NCBI RefSeq assembly: GCF_003725545.1
Contig: NZ_RJLN01000055.1
Coordinates: 1 to 35,472, forward strand
Reading direction: 5' to 3'
Length of the DNA stretch: 35,472 bases
DNA from: Micromonospora solifontis
Lineage (GTDB): Bacteria > Actinomycetota > Actinomycetes > Mycobacteriales > Micromonosporaceae
This document shows, piece by piece, positions 8,941 to 16,302 of this stretch. The notes beneath the pieces are model-generated. The model worked only from the letters and a program-made list of their open reading frames with translations, had not been told where the DNA came from and ran no database searches. Both the position numbers and the translations under genes were made by a program. Each line of letters opens with the position of its first letter. Positions within the stretch are counted from its first letter, which is position 1.

Positions 8941-10452
8941 TTGACCTCCGATCCCTTCTTCGCCGACGGCGGCCTGCGTCGTGGCCGCCTCGGCACCGCC
9001 CACCTCGTCTTCTTCACCGTCGCGGCGTCAGCGCCGCTGACCGTCCTGGGCGGCGGTGTCACCACGATGTACGCCGTCAGCGGCAACATCGGCGCCGCGC
9101 TGGGCTACGTGCTCATCGCCGTGGTGCTCGCCGTCTTCGCCACCGGCTACGCCGCGATGAGCCGCTACGTCGCCAACGCCGGCGCCTTCTACGCCTACAT
9201 CGCCAACGGACTCGGCCGGGCCGGCGGGGTGGCCGGCTCAGCCGTCGCCCTGGTCGCGTACAACGCCATCCAGATCGGCCTGTACGGGCTGATCGGCGCC
9301 ATCCTGAAGGACTTCCTGTCCGCCAAGGCCGGGATCGACCTCGCCTGGTGGATCTGGGCGCTGGTCGCCTGGGCCGTCGTCGGTCTGCTCGGCGTCCTGC
9401 GGATCGACCTCAACGCCACCGTCCTGGCGATCCTGCTGGTGCTCGAATGCATCGTCGTGGTGATCTTCGACGTCGTCTCCCTGGCCCACCCCGCCGACGG
9501 GGCCATCACCGCCGACGGCATCAGCCCGGGCAAGCTGTTCGGCGTCGGGTTCGGGGCGGTCCTCGCCTTCACGATCGCCTCGTTCACCGGATTCGAGAGC
9601 GGCGCGATCTACAGCGAGGAGGTCAAGGACCCGCGGCGCACCGTCGCCCGCGCCACCTACATCGCCGTCGCCTTCACCGGCCTGTTCTACGCGTTCTCCG
9701 CGTGGGCGCTGACCGTGCTGACCGGCCCGGGCAACGCGCAGCAGGCCACCACCGAGGCCGGGCCCGGTGTGGTCTTCGGCGCTCTCGACCAGTACGCCGG
9801 CACCATCGTCGCCGACATCGCCAACGTCCTGTTCATCACGTCGGTGCTCGCCGCGCTGCTGTCGTTCCACAACGGCGTGGCCCGCTACCTCTTCGCGCTC
9901 GGCCGCGAGCGGGTGCTGCCCAGGTTCCTCGGCGCCACCTCGAGCCGGAGCGGGGCCCCGGTCGCGGGGTCGCTGGTCCAGAGCGGCCTGGCGGTGGTCG
10001 TCTTCCTGGCGTTCGCGGTGGCCGGGCGGGACCCGGTCATCGACCTGTTCACCTGGCTGTCCGGGGCGGCCGCCGTCGGCGTCGTCCTGCTGATGACGCT
10101 GACCTCCGCCGCCGTCGTCGGCTTCTTCCGGAGCCGTCCCGGGCCGGAGACCCGCTGGCAGCGCAGCGTCGCCCCGGCCCTCGGCACCGTCCTGCTCGGC
10201 GCGGTCCTGCTGGTGCTGCTGGTCAACTTCGACGCCCTGCTCGCGCCGGACACCGCCAGCTATCTGAAGTGGCTCCTGCCGGCGCTTCCGGTCGCGGCCG
10301 GGATCGTGGGCCTGATCTGGGGCGCCGTGCTCAGGGCGGCCCGCCCGGACACCTACGCCCGCATCGGTCGGGTCGCGGAGCAGGGATTCCACGAACCCGG
10401 CCTGCACCCGTCGCCCGAACCCGACAGCCGGGTGGCAGCCGGCCGTCAGTGA
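8941..10452 (+). CDS. APC-family amino acid permease
   Basis: A polytopic membrane transporter of the amino acid-polyamine-organocation superfamily, probably importing an amino acid or amine by cation symport; the substrate is unknown. Some twelve hydrophobic segments are evident. The family hallmarks are the first helix with SAPLTVLGGGV (substrate-binding unwound region), AGAFYAYIANGLGRAGG, the GFESGAIYSEEVKDPRRTVARATYIAV loop and RYLFALGRERVLPRFL. The start is taken as TTG 8941, because GGAGAAG at 8932-8938 is well placed and the conserved part begins immediately. A TTG at 8893 is in frame but lies almost at the predicted transcription start. The 503-aa length is normal. It is monocistronic, ended by a large hairpin. 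Confidence 0.88.
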   Translation: MTSDPFFADGGLRRGRLGTAHLVFFTVAASAPLTVLGGGVTTMYAVSGNIGAALGYVLIAVVLAVFATGYAAMSRYVANAGAFYAYIANGLGRAGGVAGSAVALVAYNAIQIGLYGLIGAILKDFLSAKAGIDLAWWIWALVAWAVVGLLGVLRIDLNATVLAILLVLECIVVVIFDVVSLAHPADGAITADGISPGKLFGVGFGAVLAFTIASFTGFESGAIYSEEVKDPRRTVARATYIAVAFTGLFYAFSAWALTVLTGPGNAQQATTEAGPGVVFGALDQYAGTIVADIANVLFITSVLAALLSFHNGVARYLFALGRERVLPRFLGATSSRSGAPVAGSLVQSGLAVVVFLAFAVAGRDPVIDLFTWLSGAAAVGVVLLMTLTSAAVVGFFRSRPGPETRWQRSVAPALGTVLLGAVLLVLLVNFDALLAPDTASYLKWLLPALPVAAGIVGLIWGAVLRAARPDTYARIGRVAEQGFHEPGLHPSPEPDSRVAAGRQ

Positions 10453-10477
10453 CTCCACCACCCCGAGCTACGCGACG

Positions 10478-10515
10478 CGGCAGTCCGACCCGCCGGCCGG
10501 CGGGTCGGACTGCCG
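10478..10515. terminator. Large bidirectional terminator hairpin
   Basis: A 19-bp perfect inverted repeat (arms 10478-10496 / 10497-10515) with CCGGCCGG at the centre separates the converging permease and NTF2-like genes. Confidence 0.75.
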
Positions 10516-10599
10516 TCCGTTCACCCCCGGGTCGGAAGGGGGGTACCGGACGACGAGCCGGCCGGCAAGCCGCGGTACCCGGCTGCCGAGCGGGCCCCG

Positions 10600-10989
10600 C
10601 TAGGCGGTCCGGATGACGGTGCAGATGGCCGGGCCGTCGTCCGTGGCCCGCAGCAGGTAGCGGTAGCGCTCCCCCGGCACCGCCCCGCCCTGGCTGTCCA
10701 GGAACTCCCATCGGACGGCGACCTCGGTGAGCAGCGCGGAGACCGGCTGCACGTCCTCGATCTGCGCGTTGGCCGCGACCAGCTCCCGCTCCTGGTAGTC
10801 GGGCGCCGCGCCGACGAAGCTGAGCGCCACCGCGGCCGGGGAGGTGAACGAGAAGCTGTAGGTGTCGGCGACCACCAGCCCGGGCAGGGCGTAGCAGCCG
10901 GCGATCGCGGGCACGTCGCCGGTGGTGAGGGCGACGCCGTACCGGTCGAAGAAGTCCGTCAGCGCGTCGAGATCCGTGGAAGCCGTCAC
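10600..10989 (-). CDS. NTF2-like / SnoaL-like domain protein
   Basis: A 129-aa protein with the cone-shaped NTF2-like fold pattern: an N-terminal helix LDALTDFFDRYGVALTTGDVPAIAGCYALPGLVVAD, then curved beta strands ending in YRYLLRATDDGPAICTVIRTA. Members range from small enzymes (isomerases, cyclases) to binding proteins, so no reaction is assigned. The GTG at 10989 is chosen because AAGGAGAG precedes it. The longer in-frame version adds a non-conserved tail. It follows the permuted hydrolase gene by 40 bases on the same strand, so the two are probably co-transcribed. Confidence 0.75.
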   Translation of the reverse strand: MTASTDLDALTDFFDRYGVALTTGDVPAIAGCYALPGLVVADTYSFSFTSPAAVALSFVGAAPDYQERELVAANAQIEDVQPVSALLTEVAVRWEFLDSQGGAVPGERYRYLLRATDDGPAICTVIRTA

Positions 10990-11029
10990 AGCGCTCTCCT
11001 TTGCCGCGCCGGCCGCCCGGCAAACCTGC

Positions 11030-11689
11030 TCAGCGTGGTGGAATGCGCACCTCGATCTCGGCGCCGAGCTGGGCGCCACCGGTCAGGTGCAGATCGTCGC
11101 CGCTCCAGAACCGGCCCGGGTCGTACCAGTTGGGCCGGCGGCCCGCCGGCAGCAGCCCCATCGCCTCGTAGGTCACCGCCACCACCTCGGCGCAGTACGC
11201 GGTCTCCAGCGCCCGGTCGCGCACCGGCACGCCGGCGCCGTCCGGGGTGGACCGGCCGCGGCGCAGGTCGGGCACCCGACCCCGGGCCCAGCGCCAGGCG
11301 AGCTGGGCGGTGGACGGGAACGGGGTGCCGTCGAGGCGCGCCACGGTATGCAGCACCGCCTCCTCCATCGCCACGTCCGCCGGCGGTTCCAGCTGGCGCA
11401 GCCAGGCCCGCTGGCCGTACCGGTTGGCCCAGACGCAGACCGCGTCCCGCAGGTCGTGCAACTGGACGCCACGCTGGTGGGTGCCGGTCCACATGTCCGG
11501 CAGCGAACGGCCCAACTCGGCGTGCCACATGAGCGGAGGCATGTCGTCCAGGACCAGCGCCATGCCGACGTGGTTGACCGGGCTGTTCGTGGTGAACTGG
11601 ATGGCCCGGTCTGGCACGCTGCGCCCCCGGAACACCCACACGTCGCCGGTCCGGGTCAGCTCCACGGCCTCGTCCAGGCTGATGCTCAT
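11030..11689 (-). CDS. Permuted papain-like (NlpC/P60/YiiX-type) cysteine hydrolase
   Basis: A 219-aa protein resembling circularly permuted NlpC/P60 amidases of the YiiX/YaeF type. The order is an N-terminal GDVWVFRGR strand, then FTTNSPVNHVGMALVLDD with the catalytic His, then a C-terminal ETAYCAEVVAVTYEAMGLL helix with the catalytic Cys. In ordinary NlpC/P60 enzymes Cys precedes His. Here the order is reversed, as in the permuted subgroup, whose substrates are lipids or peptides. No signal peptide is seen, so it probably acts in the cytoplasm. Its ATG lies only 8 bases after a TAGGGT box, suggesting an almost leaderless mRNA. It is divergent from a small membrane protein gene. Confidence 0.7.
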   Translation of the reverse strand: MSISLDEAVELTRTGDVWVFRGRSVPDRAIQFTTNSPVNHVGMALVLDDMPPLMWHAELGRSLPDMWTGTHQRGVQLHDLRDAVCVWANRYGQRAWLRQLEPPADVAMEEAVLHTVARLDGTPFPSTAQLAWRWARGRVPDLRRGRSTPDGAGVPVRDRALETAYCAEVVAVTYEAMGLLPAGRRPNWYDPGRFWSGDDLHLTGGAQLGAEIEVRIPPR

Positions 11690-11696
11690 GAAGGAC

Positions 11697-11703
11697 TACC
11701 CTA
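11697..11703. promoter_or_regulatory. Shared -10 region for two divergent, near-leaderless genes
   Basis: TACCCT (11697-11702, plus) ends six bases before ATG 11709. On the other strand TAGGGT (11703-11698) ends eight bases before ATG 11689. Both -10 boxes use the same base pairs. No clear -35 is visible for either. Confidence 0.45.
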
Positions 11704-11708
11704 AGCCG

Positions 11709-11900
11709 ATGCGGCTACGGATGCGGTGGTGGAAGGTGCTCGGACTGGCCGGCCTCGCCGGGGTCGCGGCGACCGGTGTGGTCGTGGCCCGGGCGGAGCG
11801 GCGCCGGCGGGCGTACACCCCGGAGGAGATCCGCCAGCGGTTGCGCGAGCGGCACGCGGGGGCCGGCGGGGACGTCACCCCGGCCGACGACCGCTCCTGA
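11709..11900 (+). CDS. Small single-pass membrane protein, unknown function
   Basis: A 63-aa protein, not recognised. The basic start MRLRMRWWK is followed by a glycine/alanine-rich hydrophobic helix (VLGLAGLAGVAATGVVVA), then an Arg-rich stretch and a predicted amphipathic helix YTPEEIRQRLRERHA. The tail is acidic. This suggests an N-in or signal-anchor peptide with a basic cytoplasmic helix. The start is ATG 11709 because TACCCT sits exactly six bases before it (leaderless geometry). ATG 11721 is an in-frame alternative. Similar short proteins are common in actinomycetes, but I know no function. Confidence 0.6.
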   Translation: MRLRMRWWKVLGLAGLAGVAATGVVVARAERRRRAYTPEEIRQRLRERHAGAGGDVTPADDRS

Positions 11901-11996
11901 TCCCGTTCGGTCACCGGGTCCCGCCGCCGTCCGGCTCGCCCGAGCCGCGGTCGGCGTAGGGCCGGCCCGACGGCCGGCCGCAACCAGCGCACCGCG

Positions 11997-12374
11997 TCAC
12001 CGGTCGGTGCGACGCACCGCCTCGTCCAGGGCCTCGGGGGTACGACCGACCAACGCCCCGCCGTCGTCCAGCAGCAGGATCGGCCGCTGGATCAACTCCG
12101 GGTGCGCCACCATCGCGGCGATCCAGCGCGGTTCGCTGTCGTCGTCCCGCGACCAGTCGGCCATGCCGAGGGTGGCGGCCGCCGGCTCGCCGGTGCGGCA
12201 GATGTCCCAGGCCCGCGCCCCCAGCCGGCGCAGCACCTCGGCCAGCTCCGCCGCGCTCGGCGGCTCGGTCAGGTACGCGCGCAGCCGGTACGGCACCCGC
12301 GCCTCGTCCAGGCTGCTCCGGGCGGTGGCGCACTTCGAGCAGGCCGGGTTGTCCCAGATCTCCATGCCGGACAT
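11997..12374 (-). CDS. ArsC/Spx-family protein (arsenate reductase-like)
   Basis: A thioredoxin-fold protein of the ArsC family (125 aa). The N-terminal MEIWDNPACSKCATAR has the catalytic Cys12 in the NPxCSK loop, with a second Cys15 three residues on. The middle has LAEVLRRLGARAWDICRTGE, and the end has QRPILLLDDGGALVGRTPEAL, the usual RP(I/L) cis-Pro region with the substrate Arg. Glutaredoxin-linked ArsC enzymes reduce arsenate. The CxxC-like pair could allow a different redox partner. No arsenic operon genes lie nearby, so arsenate reduction itself is uncertain. Starts at 12374 or 12365 are both possible; neither has a good ribosome site. Confidence 0.8.
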   Translation of the reverse strand: MSGMEIWDNPACSKCATARSSLDEARVPYRLRAYLTEPPSAAELAEVLRRLGARAWDICRTGEPAAATLGMADWSRDDDSEPRWIAAMVAHPELIQRPILLLDDGGALVGRTPEALDEAVRRTDR

Positions 12375-12409
12375 CGTGGCAGAGCCGCCCGACAGTCCGG
12401 GTAGGACGG

Positions 12410-12439
12410 TCGACGGAGCCGCGGAACGACCCCTATACT
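12410..12439 (+). promoter_or_regulatory. Leaderless promoter of the alpha/beta hydrolase gene
   Basis: TCGACG (12410-12415), an 18-bp spacer and TATACT (12434-12439) stand exactly six bases before ATG 12446. This predicts transcription starting on the A of the start codon. Confidence 0.65.
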
Positions 12440-12445
12440 GCAGCC

Positions 12446-13171
12446 ATGGGAAACAGTTTCTGGGAGACGCAGTTTGTCCTGTCCCCGCCCACCGGGCCGG
12501 TCGAGCGGCACGACCAGGTGGACCTCTACCCGCCCGTGCGGAGAGGCCGACGCCCGGCCGTCGTCGTGGCGCACGGCATCCCGCTCCCGCCCGACGCCCC
12601 CGACCCCCGGGACTGGCTGCTCTACCGGGGTTACGGCGCACTCCTCGCCGAGCAGGGCACGGTCGCCGCACTGGCCCGGCTCACCGTCGACGCCCCGGCC
12701 GGCCTGCCGGAGCCGGCCGCCCAGCTGGCGAAGGCCGTGGACCTGGTCCGCGCCGACCCCCGGGTCGACCCGGACCGGGTGATCCTCTGGTTCTTCTCCG
12801 GCAGCGGCCTGCTGCTCGGCGACTGGCTGCGGGACCCGCCGCCGTGGCTGCGCGGCCTGGCGGCCACGTACCCGCTGCTCGCCCCGCTGCCCGGCTGGGA
12901 CGTCGACCCGCGCTTCCGCCCGCTCGAGGCGCTCGCCGAGGCCGAGCACGCGCCGCCACTCGTGCTCACCCGGGCCGGCCAGGAGCGCCCGGAGATAGCG
13001 GCCGGCACCGAGGCGTTCATCGCCGAAGCGGCACGCCGCGGTACGCCCGTGCAGGTCATCGACGTACCGGACGGACGGCACGGCTTCGACGCCCTGGACC
13101 ACACCGACCAGTCCCGCGCGGCCGTACGCGCCGCCCGCGACGCCGTCGTCGCCCTCCTCACCACCCCCTGA
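12446..13171 (+). CDS. Alpha/beta hydrolase, dienelactone-hydrolase-like
   Basis: A 241-aa cytoplasmic hydrolase of the alpha/beta fold; the substrate is unknown. Visible elements are an early strand RRPAVVVAHGIPLPP (oxyanion HG), the nucleophile elbow VILWFFSGSGLLLG with Ser in GSGSG, the acid-strand region PPLVLTRAGQERPE and the C-terminal VPDGRHGFDALD containing the catalytic His. That GRHGFD end is typical of dienelactone-hydrolase-like enzymes. The start codon coincides with the predicted transcription start. It stands alone, followed at once by a GC hairpin. Confidence 0.8.
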   Translation: MGNSFWETQFVLSPPTGPVERHDQVDLYPPVRRGRRPAVVVAHGIPLPPDAPDPRDWLLYRGYGALLAEQGTVAALARLTVDAPAGLPEPAAQLAKAVDLVRADPRVDPDRVILWFFSGSGLLLGDWLRDPPPWLRGLAATYPLLAPLPGWDVDPRFRPLEALAEAEHAPPLVLTRAGQERPEIAAGTEAFIAEAARRGTPVQVIDVPDGRHGFDALDHTDQSRAAVRAARDAVVALLTTP

Positions 13172-13172
13172 C

Positions 13173-13198
13173 CCCGCGCGCCCCCTCCAGCGCGCGGG
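13173..13198 (+). terminator. Hairpin directly after the hydrolase stop
   Basis: The stem CCCGCGCGC / GCGCGCGGG (13173-13181 / 13190-13198) has an 8-base loop and begins two bases after the stop codon. Confidence 0.6.
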
Positions 13199-13306
13199 CC
13201 CCCTCCGGCGCTCGCGCCACCCGCGCCCCTCGGGCGCCCTCGGCGCCCGCGCCACCGCCAGCGCGCGGCCTCTGCGGCGCCCTCGCCGCCACGCCAACCT
13301 CGGCGC

Positions 13307-13375
13307 CCACGCAATCTCGCCGATATCGCGGCTTCCCGGCACCGGGAAGCACCCCCCTTCGGCGAGATTGCGTGG
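13307..13375. repeat. Nested double palindrome
   Basis: Outer arms CCACGCAATCTCGCCGA (13307-13323) and its exact complement (13359-13375) are 17 bp each and perfect. Inside is a second perfect hairpin, GCTTCCCGG-CA-CCGGGAAGC (13331-13350). It lies 136 bases past the hydrolase stop, after a separate terminator-like hairpin. It resembles a dispersed REP-like palindromic unit more than a terminator. Confidence 0.7.
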
Positions 13376-13768
13376 ATCTTGCCCCGCCCGTCGACCTTGA
13401 CCGGTGACGGCGGGGCCGGAGGGCCGTTTCGGGTGGAATGTCCGGCTACTGTGCCGGCCGACGGTCGCGGGGCATGCCATGGCGGTCCGCGTGAGCGCCA
13501 CGGCATTCCACAGCCGCGTGCCTGCTCGTCACCGTGCCGGCCGGACGCCGCGTCCCTCGGCCTGGGCTTGATCCACTCCAGGTGCGGCAAACCGCGGCAT
13601 CCCGGAGCTCGGCCACCCCGCCCTGCCGCAGCCCGAGTCGATCACCGTTCGATGCGATGCGCCGCCGGTCGGGTGGCGCTGGGCGGGTGTCGCGTGGTCG
13701 GGTGGGCGGGTCGGTCCGTGCAAGGTCGCCGGAGACCTCCATAGCGTTCCACCGACCGCAGAGTTGCC

Positions 13769-13845
13769 CCCCGGGATGCAGTGGGCGGCCCGGGGTGCGG
13801 TGGGCCGCCCGGGGTGCAGTGGACCGCCCGGGGTGCGGTGTCCGG
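13769..13845. repeat. 19-bp degenerate tandem repeat, four units
   Basis: Four consecutive units of the type CCCGGGGTGCGGTGGGCCG begin near 13769, 13789, 13808 and 13827, with one to several changes each. Confidence 0.7.
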
Positions 13846-13884
13846 GTCAGGGTCGGCTGGTCCCGGCCACAGCTGGCGGCGCAT

Positions 13885-13971
13885 CCGGCCACGGCGAGCG
13901 GTCTGTCCGGCCACGCCGAGCGGTCTGTCCGGCCACGGCGAGCGCCGTGCCCGGCCCACGGCGGGCGGTGT
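13885..13971. repeat. 22-bp degenerate tandem repeat, about four units
   Basis: Units like CCGGCCACGGCGAGCGGTCT begin at 13885, 13907, 13929 and 13951. The first two are nearly identical and the last two are eroded. Confidence 0.7.
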
Positions 13972-14366
13972 CCGGTTTCGATGAGGCGGCTTGTCAGGTT
14001 TCGCTGGGGTGGTTTGTCCGGTTGCGTTGGTCGTGGAGGGATGTCCCCGCCGGGCCGGTCCGGGTGGTTGATGGGCCCGGTGTCGTGTGGCCGGGGCCAT
14101 CCCACGGGCGGAATGATGGCGGGGCGGGGGTCGTTGAACATGGCAGACCGCGCGGCAACCACCACCCCCTCTCGGGGGGTCGGCAGCCCCGGTCGGAATG
14201 ACCGGCCACCGGCCGTCGTTACCTCCCCCGGACCGCGAACGCCTGGTCCACGAGCCGGTGAGGTCGAGGGAATCACTCCCCGCCCCCGGTCGTTACATCC
14301 CCGGGCCGCCCGAGCAGGTCACCCCCCCGATCGCCGGGCCCGCCCACCACAGACTTTCCCCCTTCT

Positions 14367-14405
14367 CGCGGCACGCACCGCACCCCCCTTTCGCGGGGTG
14401 CCGCG
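14367..14405 (+). promoter_or_regulatory. Competing hairpins in the leader of the C39 peptidase gene
   Basis: CGCGGCAC (14367-14374) can pair with GTGCCGCG (14398-14405). Alternatively GCACCCC (14380-14386) can pair with GGGGTGC (14395-14401). The two stems are mutually exclusive and end 30 bases before the ATG. No known riboswitch class was recognised. Confidence 0.35.
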
Positions 14406-14435
14406 GAACCCCCGAATGGAAGGCGTGAACTCATC

Positions 14436-15092
14436 ATGGCTACCACTCTGCTGCGTAAGACCGTTCTGACCGCTGCCGGCTTCGCCGCCACCGCCGGTGG
14501 GATCGCCGGCCCCGCCATCGCCGCGCACGCCGCCGAGGCCAAGCCGACGGCGCAGGTGCAGACCGACCGCAAGCACGGCGGCGAGCGGGAGCTCAACGTC
14601 CGCTACGAGGCCCAGCCCAACTTCTACTACTGCGGCCCCGCCGCCACCCGCAACGCGCTGAGCGTGCAGGGCAAGAACATCGACGTCGACGCCATGGCCC
14701 GCGAGATGGGCACCACCGAGAACGGCACCAACAGCATCAACGACATCACCCCGGTCCTGAACAAGGAGACCGGTAAGACCGACGCCTACCACTCGGTGGA
14801 GATCAAGGACAGCAAGGCCGACGACAAGCAGACCGACCGACTCCGCGCCGACATCGTCCGCACCATCGACAACGGCCGCGCCGTGGTCGCCAACATCGCC
14901 GGCACCACCACCGACACCGACGGCAACACCCACTCCTTCGAAGGCGGCCACTACATCAGCGTCGTCGGCTACCGCGACAACGGCAACATCGTCACCATCG
15001 CCGACTCCGCCAACCCCAACACCGCCTCCTACCGCATCACCGTCGACAACCTCGCCGACTGGATCGCCACCCGCGGCTACAGCGCCTCCTGA
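14436..15092 (+). CDS. Secreted C39-family-like cysteine peptidase
   Basis: An exported papain-fold protein (218 aa). A signal peptide (TLLRKTVLTAAGFAATAGG core, likely cut after AHA at residue 32) is followed by a short charged linker. The catalytic domain then has Gln60 (oxyanion), Cys66 in NFYYCGPAATRNAL, His172 in GGHYISVVGY and Asp190 in IADSANP. That Cys-His-Asp set is intact and typical of Peptidase_C39_2 proteins. There is no ABC exporter, so it is not a bacteriocin processing domain in place. It probably cleaves an extracellular peptide or wall-linked substrate. Codons are almost uniformly C-ending, which suggests high expression. GGAAGG lies 12 bases before the ATG, a long spacing. 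Confidence 0.85.
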   Translation: MATTLLRKTVLTAAGFAATAGGIAGPAIAAHAAEAKPTAQVQTDRKHGGERELNVRYEAQPNFYYCGPAATRNALSVQGKNIDVDAMAREMGTTENGTNSINDITPVLNKETGKTDAYHSVEIKDSKADDKQTDRLRADIVRTIDNGRAVVANIAGTTTDTDGNTHSFEGGHYISVVGYRDNGNIVTIADSANPNTASYRITVDNLADWIATRGYSAS

Positions 15093-15119
15093 CCGGCGAC
15101 CGCCGACAGGAGCGAGCAC

Positions 15120-15154
15120 GAAGGGCCCGGCCCCCACAAGGGGTCGGGCCCTTC
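15120..15154. terminator. Strong bidirectional terminator
   Basis: A 15-bp stem (15120-15134 / 15140-15154, one G-T pair) with a 5-base loop lies between the converging C39 peptidase and DedA genes. Confidence 0.85.
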
Positions 15155-15160
15155 GTCGTG

Positions 15161-15814
15161 TCAGCGGTCGCCGGCGGTCACCGGCTCGGCCTCGTCGGGC
15201 ACCTCCACGGCCCCGAGCCGCCGCGCCCGGCGGCGCAGCCACCAGGTGCTGACCAGCCCGGCGAGGACGGCCAGCGCCAGGCCGGCCCAGGAGATGTCCT
15301 TGAGCCAGTGCTCGGCGGCCCGGCCCACGCTGAAGAGCAGGTACGTGGTGCCGAACGCCCAGACCAGGCCGCCGGCCGCGTTGGCCAGCAGGAACCGGCG
15401 GTACGGCACGTGCAGCGCGCCCGCCAGGGGTCCGGCGAGGATCCGCAGCAGGGCCACGAACCGGCCGAAGAAGACCGCCCAGACGCCGTGCCGGGCGAAG
15501 CTCTCCTCCGCGCGGGCCAGGTGCGCCGGGCCCAGGTGTCTCGGGAAGCGCCGGCCCAGGCGTGCCAGCAGGGGCCGCCCGCCACGCCGGCCGACGGCGT
15601 ACCCGATGGAGTCGCCGACGATGGCGCCGGCCGCGGCGGCGGCGGCCACCCACTCCGGCTCCACCACCCCGGTCGCCGCGAGCAGGGCGGAGCTGACCAG
15701 CACGATCTCGCCGGGCAGCGGTACGCCCATGCTCTCCACGCCGATCACCCCGGCGACGATCAGGTAGACCACGCCGGAGGGAAGCGCGGAGAGCCAGTGT
15801 TGTACGTCGACCAC
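15161..15814 (-). CDS. DedA-family (SNARE-associated/VTT-domain) membrane protein
   Basis: A 217-aa polytopic membrane protein of the DedA family; some members are lipid (undecaprenyl-phosphate or phospholipid) flippases. Visible family marks are ESMGVPLPGEIVLVSSALLAATG in the first re-entrant region, AGAIVGDSIGYAVGRRGGRPLL, and FFGRFVALLRILAGPLAGALHVPYRRFLLANAAGGLVWA. The last contains the FxGRF(x)R and G-x3-G motifs with conserved Arg residues. The GTG at 15814 is chosen because AAGGGG precedes it by five bases; the GTG at 15820 is too close. It follows the VOC gene on the same strand by about 60 bases. Confidence 0.88.
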   Translation of the reverse strand: MVDVQHWLSALPSGVVYLIVAGVIGVESMGVPLPGEIVLVSSALLAATGVVEPEWVAAAAAAGAIVGDSIGYAVGRRGGRPLLARLGRRFPRHLGPAHLARAEESFARHGVWAVFFGRFVALLRILAGPLAGALHVPYRRFLLANAAGGLVWAFGTTYLLFSVGRAAEHWLKDISWAGLALAVLAGLVSTWWLRRRARRLGAVEVPDEAEPVTAGDR

Positions 15815-15874
15815 GCCCACCCCTTCCGGTCCGATCCCGAACCCTACCCGGCAGTGGGGGGCGAAACCTCCCCG

Positions 15875-16237
15875 TCAGCCGGCCGTCACCGGGGCGAGGA
15901 ACTCCAGCCGGTTGCCGTGCGGGTCGTGGGTGTGGAACCGGCGCACGCCGGGGATCTCCTCGTCACCCCAGGTGACGGGGTGGCCGGCGGCGGCCAGCCG
16001 GGCGGCGAGCGCGTCGAGGTCGGGGCGGACCAGCGCAGGGTGCGCCTTGCGGGCCGGATGGAAGTCGTCCTCGACGCCCAGGTGCAGTTCGGCGTCGTAC
16101 CCGGTGAACCAGCAACCACCGCGGGCGGCGAGGGCCGGGGGCTTGGCCTTCTCGGTCAGGCCGAGCAGGCCGACGTAGAACGAGCGGGACAGCTCCTCGG
16201 AGCCGCGCGGACAGGCGAGCAGGACGTGATGGATCAT
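15875..16237 (-). CDS. VOC-superfamily (glyoxalase/bleomycin-resistance-like) protein
   Basis: A 120-aa single-chain VOC protein with two beta-alpha-beta-beta-beta halves. MIHHVLLACPRGSEELSRSFYVGLLGLTE has the first metal-ligand His at residues 3-4. The middle WFTGYDAELHLGVEDDFHPARKAHPAL continues the fold. The second half runs through VRRFHTHDPHGNRLEFLAP, with the usual DPxGNRLE ending and Glu ligand. The family includes glyoxalases, dioxygenases and resistance proteins, so the function is open. The start is sure: GAGGAGGTG lies just before ATG 16237. It is divergent from acnA. Confidence 0.88.
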   Translation of the reverse strand: MIHHVLLACPRGSEELSRSFYVGLLGLTEKAKPPALAARGGCWFTGYDAELHLGVEDDFHPARKAHPALVRPDLDALAARLAAAGHPVTWGDEEIPGVRRFHTHDPHGNRLEFLAPVTAG

Positions 16238-16273
16238 GGTGGGCACCTCCTCGTCCCGAACCCTGGCATGAGG

Positions 16274-16302
16274 TTGCGCGAATAGCAAGACGGACGTACG
16301 GT
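16274..16302 (+). promoter_or_regulatory. acnA promoter
   Basis: TTGCGC (16274-16279), a 17-bp spacer and TACGGT (16297-16302) predict a start near 16309 and a leader of about 100 bases before the GTG at 16410. Confidence 0.55.

Larger units (their letters stand above)
13199..14435. other. Gene-free repeat-rich spacer
   Basis: About 1.2 kb without a credible gene. Open frames here are Pro/Arg/Gly/His-rich, have no ribosome sites and overlap each other on both strands. Contents in order: GC-rich low-complexity DNA (13199-13306), a nested palindrome (13307-13375), a 19-bp tandem block, a 22-bp tandem block, and two roughly 24-bp GGTTTGTC-type units (about 13987-14034). The leader of the C39 peptidase gene follows, with two related GTCGTTAC-containing words (14213-14236 and 14286-14308). 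Confidence 0.6.

Noticed and set aside
11901..11996. GGCCGG-rich inverted sequences between the small membrane protein and ArsC-like genes
   Set aside because: Short, imperfect stems that are expected by chance in such GC-rich DNA; not called as a terminator.
13769..13971. Possible CRISPR array
   Set aside because: Units are directly adjacent (19 and 22 bp) with no unique spacers, and no cas genes are present.
14160..14435. c-di-AMP (ydaO-type) riboswitch before the secreted C39 peptidase
   Set aside because: Considered because this class precedes wall-lytic genes in actinobacteria, but the conserved core words were not found.
13446..14469. Several overlapping frames in the repeat region, up to 311 codons
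   Set aside because: Mutually overlapping on both strands, Pro/Arg/His/Gly-rich, no ribosome sites, and they run through tandem repeats and the leader of the C39 gene.
14436..15092. C39 domain as a bacteriocin maturation peptidase
   Set aside because: It has a signal peptide and no ABC transporter or precursor peptide gene nearby, so an extracellular peptidase is the better reading.
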